A stretch of 64,000 nucleotides of DNA from Argyresthia goedartella (GCA_949825045.1 OX463814.1:36474383-36538382), one strand, 5' to 3'; positions 43,338 to 54,141 are shown, counted from the first letter of the stretch. The notes: generated by a model not told the origin, from the letters alone. Numbers and translations: made by a program.

Positions 43338-43915
43338 TTAGGGTTCTGTAGAGAAACAATGAACCCTTAAAGTTTCGTCAAGTCTGTCTGTCCGTCCGTA
43401 ACTCACAGCAACTGTGTGCAGAAACAATTAGGACTACACAATTGAAACTTGGTATGTAGATGAATTCTGCCTAATACAAAAATTTAAAAATATAAATAAT
43501 TAAAGAGGAATAATACATGGAATAATACATGGAACTGAAACCAAAAAAAGGTTCCTGAAACAATTTTACCTTAAAGTAAATATTTACAGAGACAGACCCT
43601 TCCAAAGTGGAAAAATGTGTAACTCCCCTCTCTAACTTTTAAAGTAAGGGAGTGAAACATCTACAAAAAATATATCTCATAGACGAATTATATCTCGATA
43701 CACACTTTTTAAATGAAAATTGGTTTGAACAAAATAAAATAAGCAGTTTTTAAGATATAAAACAAGTATAGTAAATAAGTAAACAAGTTAAGTATAACTT
43801 TGTCGTTCATACACTAGGAAAATCAAAGTTACAACACAAACATCCAGTCACATGATTACTTGCTACAACGGAACCCTTCATGGGCGAGTCAGACTCGCAT
43901 TTGGCCACTTTTAAA
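43338..43915 (+). repeat. GGTTCCGTA-type interspersed repeat, copy 1
   Basis: It starts near TTTTTAGGGTTCTGTAGAG, continues with GTCTGTCTGTCCGTCCGTAA, and ends ACGGAACCCTTCATGG-GCGAGTCAGACTCGC-ATTTGGCCACTTTT. The last hairpin (GCGAGTC/GACTCGC) and the GGCC end recur in reverse at 51016. Sequences of this style are common in lepidopteran genomes to my knowledge. Class uncertain; a non-autonomous rolling-circle element is one option. Confidence 0.55.
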
Positions 43916-44103
43916 TGGTTAAATTTGATATGGCTAACCACATGTCGACTCCAATAAAAGACACCTTCCCATTTTACATCTGCGTTCAGGACAATATCTG
44001 CGTACTTCCCTTCTTTATCGTTCCCTCAATGCTGAGGATGGTGAACGCATGCTCTCCTCCATTACTCAAGTTTCCGCGTAGTATGGTACGCGTTGTGTAG
44101 AGT

Positions 44104-44189
44104 CGCAATCTAGCCTGCACGGGCGGGGCAACCGATTCTGTAGGCGCTTAGCGATTGTTGTACGTAGCGCAGGTGCGAGCTAGATTGCG
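44104..44189. repeat. Perfect 11-bp inverted repeat
   Basis: CGCAATCTAGC at 44104-44114 and its exact complement GCTAGATTGCG at 44179-44189 enclose a GC-rich 64-bp centre. Confidence 0.6.
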
Positions 44190-44639
44190 CTTTATTGTCG
44201 CGCAGCGAGAGTAGCTATTTATTTAAGTGTATTTGAGGAGTAATCTTTCTGTACGTAGTACTATTAAGGGATTAAACTGGCCAGCGCCAGGGGGCGCGAA
44301 CAAACAAATGCATCTTTAGCTTCAATTCTAGGCTAAACTAGACAAAACATAAAAATGTAGGATAAATATATGTTATAAAAGGTCTATTAGAGATAAGAAT
44401 GGTCTTATAAATTACCGTATAACTGTTATATTTAATACTTAAAAATATTTTTCGCAATGCATTATTATTCAACTAAATGAACAAGCGCTCGGAGACGAAA
44501 TCAGTTTCCTATATGAAACTTACACGCAAAAATAGGTAAACAAAAGATAAATTTTTTAGTTGTGTTATTTTATTTTTAATGTTATTATTAAAGGAGTTTA
44601 GTAAAATTTTCTTTAATTTTCTCGGTCTCGAAGTTGGGG

Positions 44640-44860
44640 CTGCCCCGCGGGGCTCTGCGCGGGAGCATGCGTCAGTCTGCTTCGACGCGATGCGACGGGT
44701 ATTTGTTTTCTTTGTCCAATTTTCAATGCCATTGGCCCATGTTCAGCCCTTAAGTATTCTGTGGTAGAGCCCCTGTCGCCTCTCTAATCTGGTCGGACCA
44801 TCTAGTTGGAGCACGTCCCCTGACGCGTTTGCCTGCGTACCTGTAGAGTCCCAAAGGATA
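44640..44860 (-). pseudogene. RTE-type LINE C-terminal remnant
   Basis: On the minus strand the translation YAGKRVRGRAPTRWSDQIREATG matches the Arg-rich GRPxxRWxDDI block near the end of RTE-like and related LINE proteins. It is frameshifted and short, a dead fragment. Confidence 0.5.
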
Positions 44861-45141
44861 TTATGTATCGGTATTATCATTCCAAAGAAGCAGTTAGCCT
44901 TTCCCATTCAGATTTCAAATAAGGTTACACTAACACTTTCCACATGCGTGTGCCACTGCCAACTCCTCTGGTCCTCGCCCCACCAGCCAGCGAGGTGAGC
45001 CCGCCCTTATTACCGCCTAGTATTACGAGTATAACAAGAGTCGGTGAGCCGCGAGTTCTGTCGCTTATTAATTGTTTTCTGCTGCTGAAGCGTTGTAAAG
45101 GTGCCTGCACACGATACGAATGTGTATCGTTGTAGTTGTAT

Positions 45142-45395
45142 GGCCCGAATGGCCGAGTCGGCAGTGACCCTGCCTACGAAGCCAAGGGTCCCGGGTTCGG
45201 GTCCCGGTGGGGGCAAATATTTGTTGGATGAGAACAATGTTTGTACCGGGAGTCATGGTTATTTATCTATCTACGTATAACATTTATCTATATAAGTATG
45301 TGTATCGTTGTCTAGTACCCAAGATACAGGGAATCCTAGTTTGGGGCTAGATCAATGTGTGTAAAAAGTGTCCAAGGTATTACAAGGTATTATGT
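45142..45395 (+). repeat. tRNA-derived SINE, family B, copy 3 (full-length)
   Basis: The full head CCCGAATGGCCGAGTCGGCA, a B-box-like GGGTTCGGGTCCC, the body and the tail AGGGAATCCTAGTTTGGGGC are all present. This is the best reference copy in the window. Confidence 0.8.
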
Positions 45396-45894
45396 ATATC
45401 TTGTGAATTAATTAATTGTGCTTTTAATTGCTTCCTATTGACCGAGCGAGTGAAGATTGGGCAAAAATACGTTTATATGTCCGCATTTCCCAACTGATTC
45501 TCGTAAATATTTGGCCGCATGTTCAATAATATCATTTTATGTAGATTCAGTTTTTGGAAGTTTTTCTAAATGGCGGAGATGTAGAGGTTTTAAAATTAAA
45601 AAAATTTGATTAGTCTAAGTACAAGTAAAGCAGCGAGCAATATTTTTATAATTGGAATGTGCTAATTAAGCCTTTTTTATTGTAATACCCAATACGGCCA
45701 AGAACATTTTTTTTATTTATTAATGACTTATTGCTCCCTAGCGGTTGCCATATATAATTTAGTGTGTTACTTTACACATAATATTTTTCTAACGATACCT
45801 CAATAGTCAATTTACCATAGTGTTTGGCCTACTTTTATAGGGAATAATTATAGTTAATACAAACAAACGAGCAAACAAACAAAAGCTAGTAATT
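45396..45894. other. Unassigned sequence
   Basis: Nothing recognised between the two SINEs. Confidence 0.35.
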
Positions 45895-46135
45895 GACGAC
45901 CGGTATAGCCTAGCGAGTAGCGACTCTACCTACGAAGCTGATGGTCCTGGATTCGAATCCCGGTAAGGGCAAATACTTGTGTGATAAGCATTAATATTTT
46001 TTTCTTAGTCTTGGATGTTTTCTATAAATTTACATAAGTATTTATCTGTATTAAATGTATCGTCGTCTAGTACCCATAACACAAACCTTGTTTAGCTTAG
46101 TATGGGCCTAGTTTGATTTGTGTAATATTGTCCTC
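45895..46135 (+). repeat. tRNA-derived SINE, family B-like divergent copy
   Basis: The head GACCGGTATAGCCTAGCGAG and the B-box-like GGATTCGAATCCCGGTAAGG are followed by GGGCAAATACTTGTGTGATA. The organisation parallels family B, but identity is lower, so it is an older or sister subfamily. Confidence 0.6.
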
Positions 46136-46985
46136 TATTGTTAATTTAGTAATAAATTCTTGATATGCTAATTAGGCCCTTTTATTTGATACCCATCACG
46201 ACCTTATTCAAAAACTTAAAGAAAACAAACAACTATATGTCCTCTAGTGGCCGCCCTATTAAATTAAATGTGACGTCACAAAGCCTCTAACTCTAACTTG
46301 TAGACTATCAAGAAGCTTCTAACCATACCTCATTCGTTAAATTCTGATAAGAAGTTTAGATGTTCTGGTAACACAAATGAACATATATACAAACATACCT
46401 TGTTGCTTCGCTGTATTCGGCTAAAAACGCTTTAGCAAATTTGTTTCTATAATTATTGCACGATCATTTTTCTAACAGTAACTGTCTGACGTTGCTCTAA
46501 TGAGCAACGTCAGACAAGCGATTCCTTGTATCGCATCACCTTTAAGGCACGATCCGACACAACAACTGTCTGTAGGGACCCTAAAAGCGAGTGTCGACAA
46601 ATTAGCGATGCAAATAGCCATGTAAATGTTACTCTGTTAGAATCAACAGTATGATTTGTCGTGCGATTTCGGGCCCCCTAATTAGAATATAATAACGTTA
46701 TGATGATAATTTCAGACAAACACTGTTTACGGTGACTGTTTATTTTGTAACAGTTGTTTTGATTTCCAATTTCCCGTACCTTCCCTAGTAGGTATTGTGT
46801 ATGATAAGAGTAAAATTAAGACTAGTTTTTCATAATTAGGTTTAATAGTCAAAGTTATTCAAGTGTTTATATGGCTATTCACATTTGGCATCTGTCAGTC
46901 ATAGTAGAGTGACCGCTTACAAACATCAATTAAATTAAATGAATCGATACTGACCTCATACATCGAATCAAATCAAATTAAATCG
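46136..46985. other. Unassigned sequence with one strong hairpin
   Basis: No gene is seen. A perfect 15-bp inverted repeat with a 4-base loop occurs at 46483-46516. Confidence 0.4.
46483..46516. repeat. Perfect 15-bp hairpin, 4-base loop
   Basis: TGTCTGACGTTGCTC, loop TAAT, then GAGCAACGTCAGACA. It is too short for a typical microRNA precursor. It may be the end of an unrecognised element. Confidence 0.7.
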
Positions 46986-47486
46986 TTTATCTACACACGT
47001 ATCATAAACCCTCTTTACTGCGTTCAAAAACCGCACGTTACGATCAGCATTATGTTAAACTACTTGGTAAAAACTCGTTTCGTATCTGGAAAACTACACA
47101 TAATGGTCATTATGTGTAGTTTTTTTACATATAATGACATTCAAATTTCGAACGCCGACGCCCACCCGCGTGCCGTCCCTAGTTTGTCTGTGAAGTTGGT
47201 ACTGACATTCAAATTTCGAACGCCGACGCCCGTCTGCGTGTAGTTGGTACTAAAGAACAAGCTAAACAATTACAGAACCACAATGCCGGTCAAACATGCG
47301 GTTCCTGAACACATCAAAGGGAGCTTATGATATGTGTGTAAATAAACAGTGGTATGTAACTGTACATAATTAGGCATTAAAACTCTCGAGTGATATTATT
47401 ATGATACTCGCCTTCGGCTCGTTTCATAAACCCACTCTCGAGTTTTAATGCCCTCCATTATGCAGCAGTCACATAAACTACTATTA
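46986..47486 (-). repeat. Palindromic repeat family, copy 4 (longest)
   Basis: 501 bp. It contains a perfect palindrome with 15-bp arms at 47091-47122 (AAACTACACATAATG and its complement around GT). It also has a tandem partial duplication of ~60 bp (GACATTCAAATTTCGAACGC twice, near 47137 and 47203). Hairpin I has the fullest loop of any copy (CTCGCCTTCGGCTCG, near 47408-47422). Confidence 0.8.
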
Positions 47487-47837
47487 TTTATGATAAATCG
47501 GTTGGTAAAAATCTGGTTAAGATTCATATATTGTATAGGTTCGCTATTTTCAGCCACTTGGCATAAAAATATTTGGTTGCACATGCATTAAATTTTACAC
47601 AATAGATAGGAATTAATATTTGGTTACACACACATATTCATAAAATTTTACATAGTATCTACTATCTAGGAATAAAAAAACGATCGGACGGGGTAACGTG
47701 TGCTATAAAAATAAAATATCACCGTTCATTATCATTTATATAGTCCTTGATCTATATAGACTTGCAAAAATTAATAACAAACAAAGCTGTAAACCCTACT
47801 TTAAAATATAAAAATTAAGGACACTTCCTGCCATATA
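47487..47837. other. Unassigned sequence
   Basis: AT-rich; nothing recognised before the mariner insertion. Confidence 0.35.
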
Positions 47838-47839
47838 TA

Positions 47840-49148
47840 CACAGTCAGGTCATAAGTTCTGTCACACAATAAAAACTTTTGAATTTAGAACGCTGGCCAC
47901 AAAAAAGTTTATTGAATTCGAATTTCGAATTTTTCATGAAAATAAAAATGTGTACTTTTTAGAATTTTCCTCATTTTTTAATATGGAGTGGACAATTAAA
48001 GAAGACCGTGTCGCAGTTATTGCGTTGCATCGTTGCGGTTACGCGCCAATTCAGATTTTCGACTTACTGAAAAATTTGAATATAACCAAAAGATTCGTTT
48101 ATCGTACCATAAAACGATACAATGAAGACTCTAGTGTAGATGACAGGTCAAGAAGTGGTCGCCCTCGCTCTGTTAGGACTCCAGCAGTGATAAAAGCTGT
48201 GAAGGCGCGAAGTCAAAGAAATCCCATACGTAAGCAGAAACTGTTGGCCCTTCAGATGGGGTTAAGCAGGACCACGGTGAAAAGGGTGTTAAATGAAGAC
48301 TTAGGGCTTAGGGCATATCGAAGAAAAACAGTACATCGTTTGGACGCTCGTTTAATGGACCTGAGACTGAAGAGATGCCGCGCTTTGTTGAAGCGGTACG
48401 CGGGAAAAAAGCATCGGGAAATTCTTTTTTCGGATGAAAAAATTTTCACCGTGGAAGAGAGCCACAACAAACAAAATGATAAGGTGTACGCACACAGCAG
48501 TGAAGAAGCGAGCAACCGTATTCCGCGTGTCCAACGAGGTCATTTTCCATCCTCGCTCATGGTTTGGTTGGGAGTCTCTTATTGGAGCTTAACTGAGGTA
48601 CATTTTTGTGAGAAAGGCGTAAAAACGAATGAAGTTGTGTATCAAAATACAGTCCTCAAGAACCTTGTGGAACCTGTTTCTCATACCATGTTTAATAACA
48701 GGCACTGGGTATTCCAAAAAGATTCTGCGCCAGCTCTTAAAGCGAAAAGCACACAAGACTGGCTGGCGGCGCGTGAAATCGACTTCATCCGGCACGAAGA
48801 CTGGTCCTCCTCCAGTCCAGATTTGAGTCCGTTAGATTACAAGATATGGCAACACTTGGAGGAAAAGGCCTGCTCAAAGCCTCATCCTGATTTGGAGTCA
48901 CTCAAGGCATCATTGATTAAGGCAGCCGCCGATATTGACATGGACCTCGTTCGTGCTGCGATATACGACTGGCCGCGCAGAATAAAGGCCTGTATTCAAA
49001 ATCGCGGGGGTCATTTTGAATAAACTTTATTACCATAAGAATCTATGTTTTATTAAGTTCATTTTGCTATATAAATGTTTACATAAATAATAAACATGTC
49101 TAAATAATTTCATATTGCACATGTGACAGAACTTATGACCTGACTATG
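47840..49148 (+). mobile_element. Mariner (DD37D, maT-like), copy C
   Basis: 1,309 bp between TA dinucleotides (47838-47839 and 49149-49150). The ends CACAGTCAGGTCATAAGTTC and its near-complement match copies A and B. Confidence 0.93.
47983..49023 (+). CDS. Mariner transposase, DD37D type (copy C)
   Basis: 346 aa starting MEWTIKEDR; an in-frame Met 11 codons earlier (47950) is disfavoured because the later one is shared by all copies. The helix-turn-helix N-terminus, GRPRS hinge and three catalytic Asp (LFSDEKIF, KDSAPA, SPLDYKIW, 37 residues between the last two) are present. Compared with copy A it has changes next to the second Asp (QQDSAPAHRAKS becomes QKDSAPALKAKS), losing a His that is otherwise conserved in this block, and an Asp-to-Tyr change in AAIYDWP near the C-terminus. 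The frame is open, but these changes make activity doubtful. Confidence 0.87.
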   Translation: MEWTIKEDRVAVIALHRCGYAPIQIFDLLKNLNITKRFVYRTIKRYNEDSSVDDRSRSGRPRSVRTPAVIKAVKARSQRNPIRKQKLLALQMGLSRTTVKRVLNEDLGLRAYRRKTVHRLDARLMDLRLKRCRALLKRYAGKKHREILFSDEKIFTVEESHNKQNDKVYAHSSEEASNRIPRVQRGHFPSSLMVWLGVSYWSLTEVHFCEKGVKTNEVVYQNTVLKNLVEPVSHTMFNNRHWVFQKDSAPALKAKSTQDWLAAREIDFIRHEDWSSSSPDLSPLDYKIWQHLEEKACSKPHPDLESLKASLIKAAADIDMDLVRAAIYDWPRRIKACIQNRGGHFE

Positions 49149-49159
49149 TATATTCGATA

Positions 49160-49961
49160 CGTGTTTATTCGTATTTGATACCGCCGAATATTGCCCCAAG
49201 TAAAAGATACACATAATTTAAATACAAGACATAAAGAAAGATTAAATTTACCACAATTCCGAATAAAAATACTCAATTGTAGCCCGTTCTACATGGCAAT
49301 CAGACTGTTTAACAAATTACCAATTGATATTAAAAATAGGCTTATGTTTAAACGATTACCAAAAACGCACCTATTTTACTACCAATAAATTCGAAATGAT
49401 TGCCAGAATGGATAAATGTCCACCAAATTGTGTTTGGATAAATGATCACCAAACTTCTTTTTGTGTTTTGTGTACTTAAGTTCATGTTTTAAGTATTTTT
49501 TGTTGTTCTTACATGTTCAACCTAACACGAAGGATAAAGGGGGCTTCGCTTCGCTCACCCCCTTTACCCTTCAGCTATGCTACCGCAGTATTTTGCCCTG
49601 ATATTTTTTGCAACTTTTGGTGTTCATTTATCCATTTTGGGTAGGAAAAAAATATTTTGGTGATCATTATATTTGTTGCCTTAAAAATATAGGAAACCAT
49701 CAACTATTTACTAAAAGGCTTAAACGATTTATACGACCTTATTAATATGTGTCCGTACACAATTGAGGATTATCTTCAATATATTGTAAACCTAGATATA
49801 CCTATAAATATTTAAATAAATTATTATTAGATACGATTTATTACATTCCATTAGATAAGTGTTTTTGCATTACCCGAAAAGGGTCCATAATAGAGACTGT
49901 TATTTAATTTTAAGACCTTATTTATTATATTATGGTGAAATAAAGTTTTGATTTGATTTGA
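49160..49961 (+). pseudogene. LINE ORF2 C-terminus and 3' end, interrupted
   Basis: The open piece 49191-49388 reads HNLNTRHKERLNLP, FYMAIRLFNKLPIDIKNRL and LPKTHLFYYQ, the C-terminal part of a CR1/Jockey-like ORF2. The tail resumes after an insert as CPYTIEDYLQYIVNLDIPINI-stop (about 49750-49815). The 3' end has AAATAAAG and terminates in TTTGATTTGATTTGATG near 49961, the short-repeat tail used by this LINE group. Confidence 0.65.
49385..49705. mobile_element. Foldback insert in the LINE tail
   Basis: It interrupts the LINE C-terminus. The flanks CTATTTTACTA (49371-49381) and CTATTTACT (49704-49712) look like a target duplication. Inside, GGATAAATGATCACCAAAC (near 49437) is answered by the inverted TTTTGGTGTTCATTTATCC (near 49616). 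At the centre a stem AAGGATAAAGGGGG pairs with CCCCCTTTACCCTT. The central ~130 bp recurs at 52927-53063. Confidence 0.5.
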
Positions 49962-50470
49962 TGTTGTAGTATGTTTTACCTATAAGTAATTTCCTCACTT
50001 CTTTTTTAAATTGGTTAATGTGTACAATTTTACGAACATTTTCGCGAAGTTTATTGTATAACTCTGGCGCCATTCCAAAATAACTGTTCTGCAATAGTGC
50101 TGTTTGGTGTTTTCAGGGGGATATTTTATTATGATATCGTTCACTTGACAATTTGTCAAATAGTCCAAGATTGGCTCTCACAAACATTACAACTTCGAAA
50201 ACGTGTAGTGATGGAAATGGCAAGATGTTGAATCGTTTAAAACGTGTCTTACAGCTCTCAGTGCGACGAGGGCCACATATAGCTCGTATGCACTTTTTCT
50301 GAGTTATTAGTACCTGTTCCTTTCCTAATCCGTTTCCCCCAAATATTAGCCCAAATCTAAAGATGGAATCTACATAACCATTGTAAGCTTCTAATAAATA
50401 ATCTGTGAATACATAGTCATAATTTAATTCAATTATTTTTGATCGATCGGTTTCTTCGCTTTGATCTTTT
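49962..50470 (-). pseudogene. LINE ORF2 C-terminal fragment, opposite orientation
   Basis: The minus strand reads LIFGGNGLGKEQVLITQKKC, IRAICGPRRTESCKTRFKRF, NILPFPSLHVFEVVMFVRAN and APELYNKLRENVRK, then LLIGKTYYN. These are the C-terminal blocks of a CR1/Jockey-like ORF2. It meets the 3' end of the plus-strand LINE at 49961, so the plus-strand LINE appears to have inserted into or beside this older one. Confidence 0.65.
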
Positions 50471-51015
50471 TTTTACCAAACCAATCAAAACAATGTTTTA
50501 GATTGGTTTTTAGTGAAAGTAAATCGTAAAAATATCTTCTTTTATCGTTATTACAATAAATTTGTAATTTTAACCGACAAAAGTTTAGCAAACGTGCCAG
50601 TTCTAACTTTCAAAAATAAATAATTAGTATTGTGTGCCTTCCCTTACAAGATCACGTTGTTGGATTTTGATGATGTGTTAAATGATATTTGTTACAATAG
50701 CCTAAGTATATCTCAATAATAACAGACTTCCAAATGTGAATCAAAAGAGACAATGCAATATCTGATTCTATTCCCCAAACAATTTTATAAACACCCTATA
50801 CAGGTATTCCACCCATTTTTACATAGATCAATGGCTGATTACAGTGACTGCTGATCAAAATAAAGTGTCACTTAAATTACAGACGGTGTAAGTTCCAGAG
50901 CGATGAACAGTGAGATCATGATTTTGAGGGTCCATAAAACTCTGAGGTTATCATTGTGCCCGGAGCCCAACAGATACAAATGCAACTCTTCACTTCAAAT
51001 GATTTTCTACTCTAA
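50471..51015. other. Unassigned sequence
   Basis: Nothing recognised apart from small ATTGGT/ACCAAT repeats near 50475-50515. Confidence 0.35.
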
Positions 51016-51530
51016 AAACCGGCCAAATGCGAGCTGGACTCGCTCACCGAGGGTTCCGTATAAATCACATTTTCTTGTGGAGGAAATACAAATTTACGGT
51101 TTTCAGATTTTAGCATTACCTGTGCTGTAAGACCTTGCTTCGTGCCGAATTTCACGATTCTGTCAACGGGAAGTGCAATTACAGCAATCTTGTGACCAAT
51201 ATGGCGGACGGTATCTTTTGATTAAATTTACCTATAAGTTTGATTTTCTCACAAAAACAAAAAACCACAGACTGGAGTAATCGATGTTAATTTCAACTTG
51301 ATGTCTTCACGTGTTTCTGAAAAGAAGCGTCGTCGACAGAAAACTAAGATATCCTATAAGTGTTCCTTTTTTCCTTCTAATGTACGGAACCCTTAAAAGG
51401 ACGCATCTAGCGCCATAATAACGCGCCCCAGGCGTGGTCCTCACACACGTTTTAATTTGAACCCTTTAGAAAAAAGTAAAAGAAAAGTTATCTAAGGTTC
51501 CGTACCCTAAGGGTGCTTGCGGAACCTTAT
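51016..51530 (-). repeat. GGTTCCGTA-type interspersed repeat, copy 2
   Basis: It begins AAAAACCGGCCAAATGCGAG with a hairpin (GCGAG-CTGGA-CTCGC) and GAGGGTTCCGTA. It includes ACGGAACCCTTAAAAGG near 51385 and finishes with AAGGTTCCG...CGGAACCTT at 51497-51531. It is the reverse-oriented relative of 43338-43915. Confidence 0.5.
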
Positions 51531-51761
51531 TTTATTACTTAGCAATATGTCACGCAGAAGATGCGGGTCCGAACTCCGGGGCTGACCATGTGCCAGTTAG
51601 AGCAACCGAAGTTCTCAAGGTGATGGCAAACGTCGGTGGAAATAAAGAGCTAAACGTGGGCGAAAACCGCGTGAACATTCGTCGCGGGCGCAAGCGTATA
51701 CACCACAATATATGACTACTTTCTGTTACACCCCAAATATAATAATAAACAAACATACCCA

Positions 51762-51862
51762 TAAACCTTTATATACAGGCATATCGCTTTTGATCCCACA
51801 CTAGGATACCCTGTGTCGCGGGAACTAGAAAAAGCAACATCACACACATATAAACATCTGTA
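51762..51862 (-). repeat. SINE family A, 3' part
   Basis: The minus strand shows the family A tail: ACACAGGGTATCCTAGTGTG in an otherwise similar context. The head is missing. Confidence 0.55.
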
Positions 51863-52139
51863 GTAGCTTAGCCAGTGGACTCCCAACTACTGCACCTCAA
51901 TTTTAAGTCCAACCGTCTTGGTGCTTAGACGGAAATTAGAGTACAGGACTATGGGAATGAGTTTATTTACAGGTCAAAGAAGCGCAGTAACTCCAACATA
52001 AGAACAAAAACATTATAACATGAATCTTAAATTCCAGGGTGTTAGTCATCGTGGGATAAGTCAAGAAGAAAGAATAGTATCTTTGACCGGCGCACTTTTT
52101 TGCCGGCTGTCAAACTAGCCGCAGTGTTCATAGTCACCT

Positions 52140-52262
52140 TATCGTTTCCTACACATCCAAGACCTGGGTTTTTCCCCCTTCCTCCCCTGCCGGCGCTCGA
52201 ACCTGGGACCTCTTGCTTGGGAAGCAGAGCCTCCAACCGCAACACCACGCTGCCCACGTACA
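52140..52262 (-). repeat. SINE family A, 5' part
   Basis: The minus strand reads GTGGGCAGCGTGGTGTTGCG, GAGGTCCCAGGTTCGAGCGC and AAACCCAGGTCTTGGATGTG, the head and first body segment of family A in diverged form. Confidence 0.6.
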
Positions 52263-52926
52263 TATTATTTGGGAGCCAAAACTGCTTTAAACTTACTTGC
52301 ACTTGACCGTTTTTGTTAGAGGCTCGAGTCCCGTGGCCTAAAAAGTTCGTGTGCTAATGTCTCAGCGAAAAAAGAAGTTAATGCCCCCAGGGCGTAATGT
52401 TGGGTCCCCATTTTGTAGGTTTGTAAAAAGACACTGCGAGTTTGCCGACTTTTTTGCAAGCAAGCACCTTCCTGTAGGTATCCACAATAAACACGTACAG
52501 AGAGCGCTAATTAGTGTGCACTGCAGTACATACAATGCCGTAAGCGGGGGGAAATGTAAAAGAACTAATGGGGATGTAATGCGGGAGTTACTCCTAATTT
52601 TTAAAACATCCAGGTTTAGTATAGTGGTTACAATGGATTCAGCCATGTTTAGACCAGGATACTGAACAAAATACTCATAGCACTGACAATCAAAGTGACG
52701 CTAACTTTTGGTGGATTTTAGAGACTGCTGCTGCATGTAGTGATTATGTCGCAGTTAGTTGGTTAAATCAGACCCTTAACTAACACCCTAGACCGTTAAT
52801 TAAAGACCGACGTTTAACCAAGTCGCCAAATTTCCGTCAGACAAGTGAGTGAACGAAACGTTTGACGAGTTGTCTAAACGTTCCTAGGCAACAAGATATT
52901 CAATATAAATACACGTATGTACTTTT

Positions 52927-53063
52927 TTTATGTATACTTAAGTTTATGTTTTAAGTATTTTTGTTGTTCTTACATGTTCAACCTAACACGAAGGATAAAG
53001 GGGGCTTCGCTTCGCTCACCCCCTTTACCCTTCACCTAGACTACCGCAATGTTTTGCCCTGAT
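52927..53063 (+). repeat. Hairpin repeat shared with 49.48 kb
   Basis: About 130 bp nearly identical to 49477-49603, including GATAAAGGGGGCTTCGCTTC and the opposing CCCCCTTTACCCTT. Here it lacks the outer inverted repeats present at 49.4 kb. Confidence 0.75.
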
Positions 53064-53149
53064 ATAAGCTGTGCAAATCAGGAGTGAAAAGATAAACTCT
53101 GAAAGTAATTAACATTTGTCGTGACGCCATTTTGTTTTACATTATTTAA

Positions 53150-53951
53150 CCTTTAACTGGTGACAAGGGGTCTTACAGGCCCAGCGGCGTCAATAAAACA
53201 ACATTTTGGCACCTTCTCCGGGTTTCCTTGGGCTCATCACCTGAGTAGCTTCGAGTTTACTTGCGTCCATGCCGTAGAAGGGGATAGCTGTGTCGGACAG
53301 GCTCAAATCGGTAAGTTACATTGGCGTAAAGTTCGGCAGGGGTCTCTCAGAACCCATGTCACCACTTACGTAATTTTTTACGTAATTTTGTTATATTGTT
53401 TTTTCACATTTTTAACCGAGAACAATCAAAACTCCAGGAAAGCAGGAGCCAGTTGTCTTCCTCGATAAAAGCGCCAATCAAATTACCAGTTTGAATCGTG
53501 TCCGAAACGTGTGTGCTTGCAGTGTGCAAAAAAATTATGCCCAGACTGCATATGAAAATTGGCAAAGTTCGACCATTGTCAATTTCGTGAAAATACACTT
53601 TTGATTTTAGTTTTTTTTTTCTTAATTCATTATTACTTCAATATTATAGAAAAAAGTGTTTTTTGTCAAAATATGTTGATTAATTTTTTGCTTATGTAAT
53701 TTGTGATCTCATCTCTAGTTTTTTGATTGTTAAGACGACATACATTAAAATTGCAAGATCGTAACAAAAAAATATATTCAGAGTATAGTTATTTGTTTTA
53801 TTTTATCCATTTATATATGATAACACAATTTTTACATACTCTGGCTAGCTACCACACTTAATTTCTATGACTTATACTAGATACCGCAGTGGGCCTCTCA
53901 GTCCCCTCGTCACCAGTTACGTTACACAAAAATCATGTCACCAGTCAAAGG
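53150..53951. mobile_element. Non-autonomous piggyBac-like element
   Basis: 802 bp flanked by TTAA (53146-53149 and 53952-53955). Termini are CCTTTAACTGGTGAC and the complement of CCTTTGACTGGTGAC, one mismatch in 15. A second ACTGGTGAC-GGGG block lies just inside each end (53156-53170 on the left, inverted at about 53903-53922 on the right). There is no transposase ORF. TTAA sites and CC-starting ends fit the piggyBac superfamily, but the ends differ from those of the full-length piggyBac at 54900. Confidence 0.75.
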
Positions 53952-54026
53952 TTAAGCAACACGCCGGCTTTCGGTAAGACAGCTTGTTGAACGTTTTCGA
54001 CGTTGCTTTATTTGACTTGGTTAATT

Positions 54027-54141
<115 letters not shown>

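Larger units (their letters stand above)
51531..52926. other. Mostly unassigned sequence with SINE pieces
   Basis: It holds two minus-strand SINE family A pieces, listed separately. ORFs at 52351-52665 (plus) and 52362-52646 (minus) overlap antisense to each other and have no domain. Confidence 0.4.

Noticed and set aside
45142..45215. tRNA-like sequence
   Set aside because: It has A- and B-box-like regions but does not fold into a full cloverleaf with a clear anticodon, and it continues into a repeated SINE body.
52351..52665. 104-codon ORF with an antisense ORF of similar length
   Set aside because: Overlapping ORFs on both strands without domains suggest chance.
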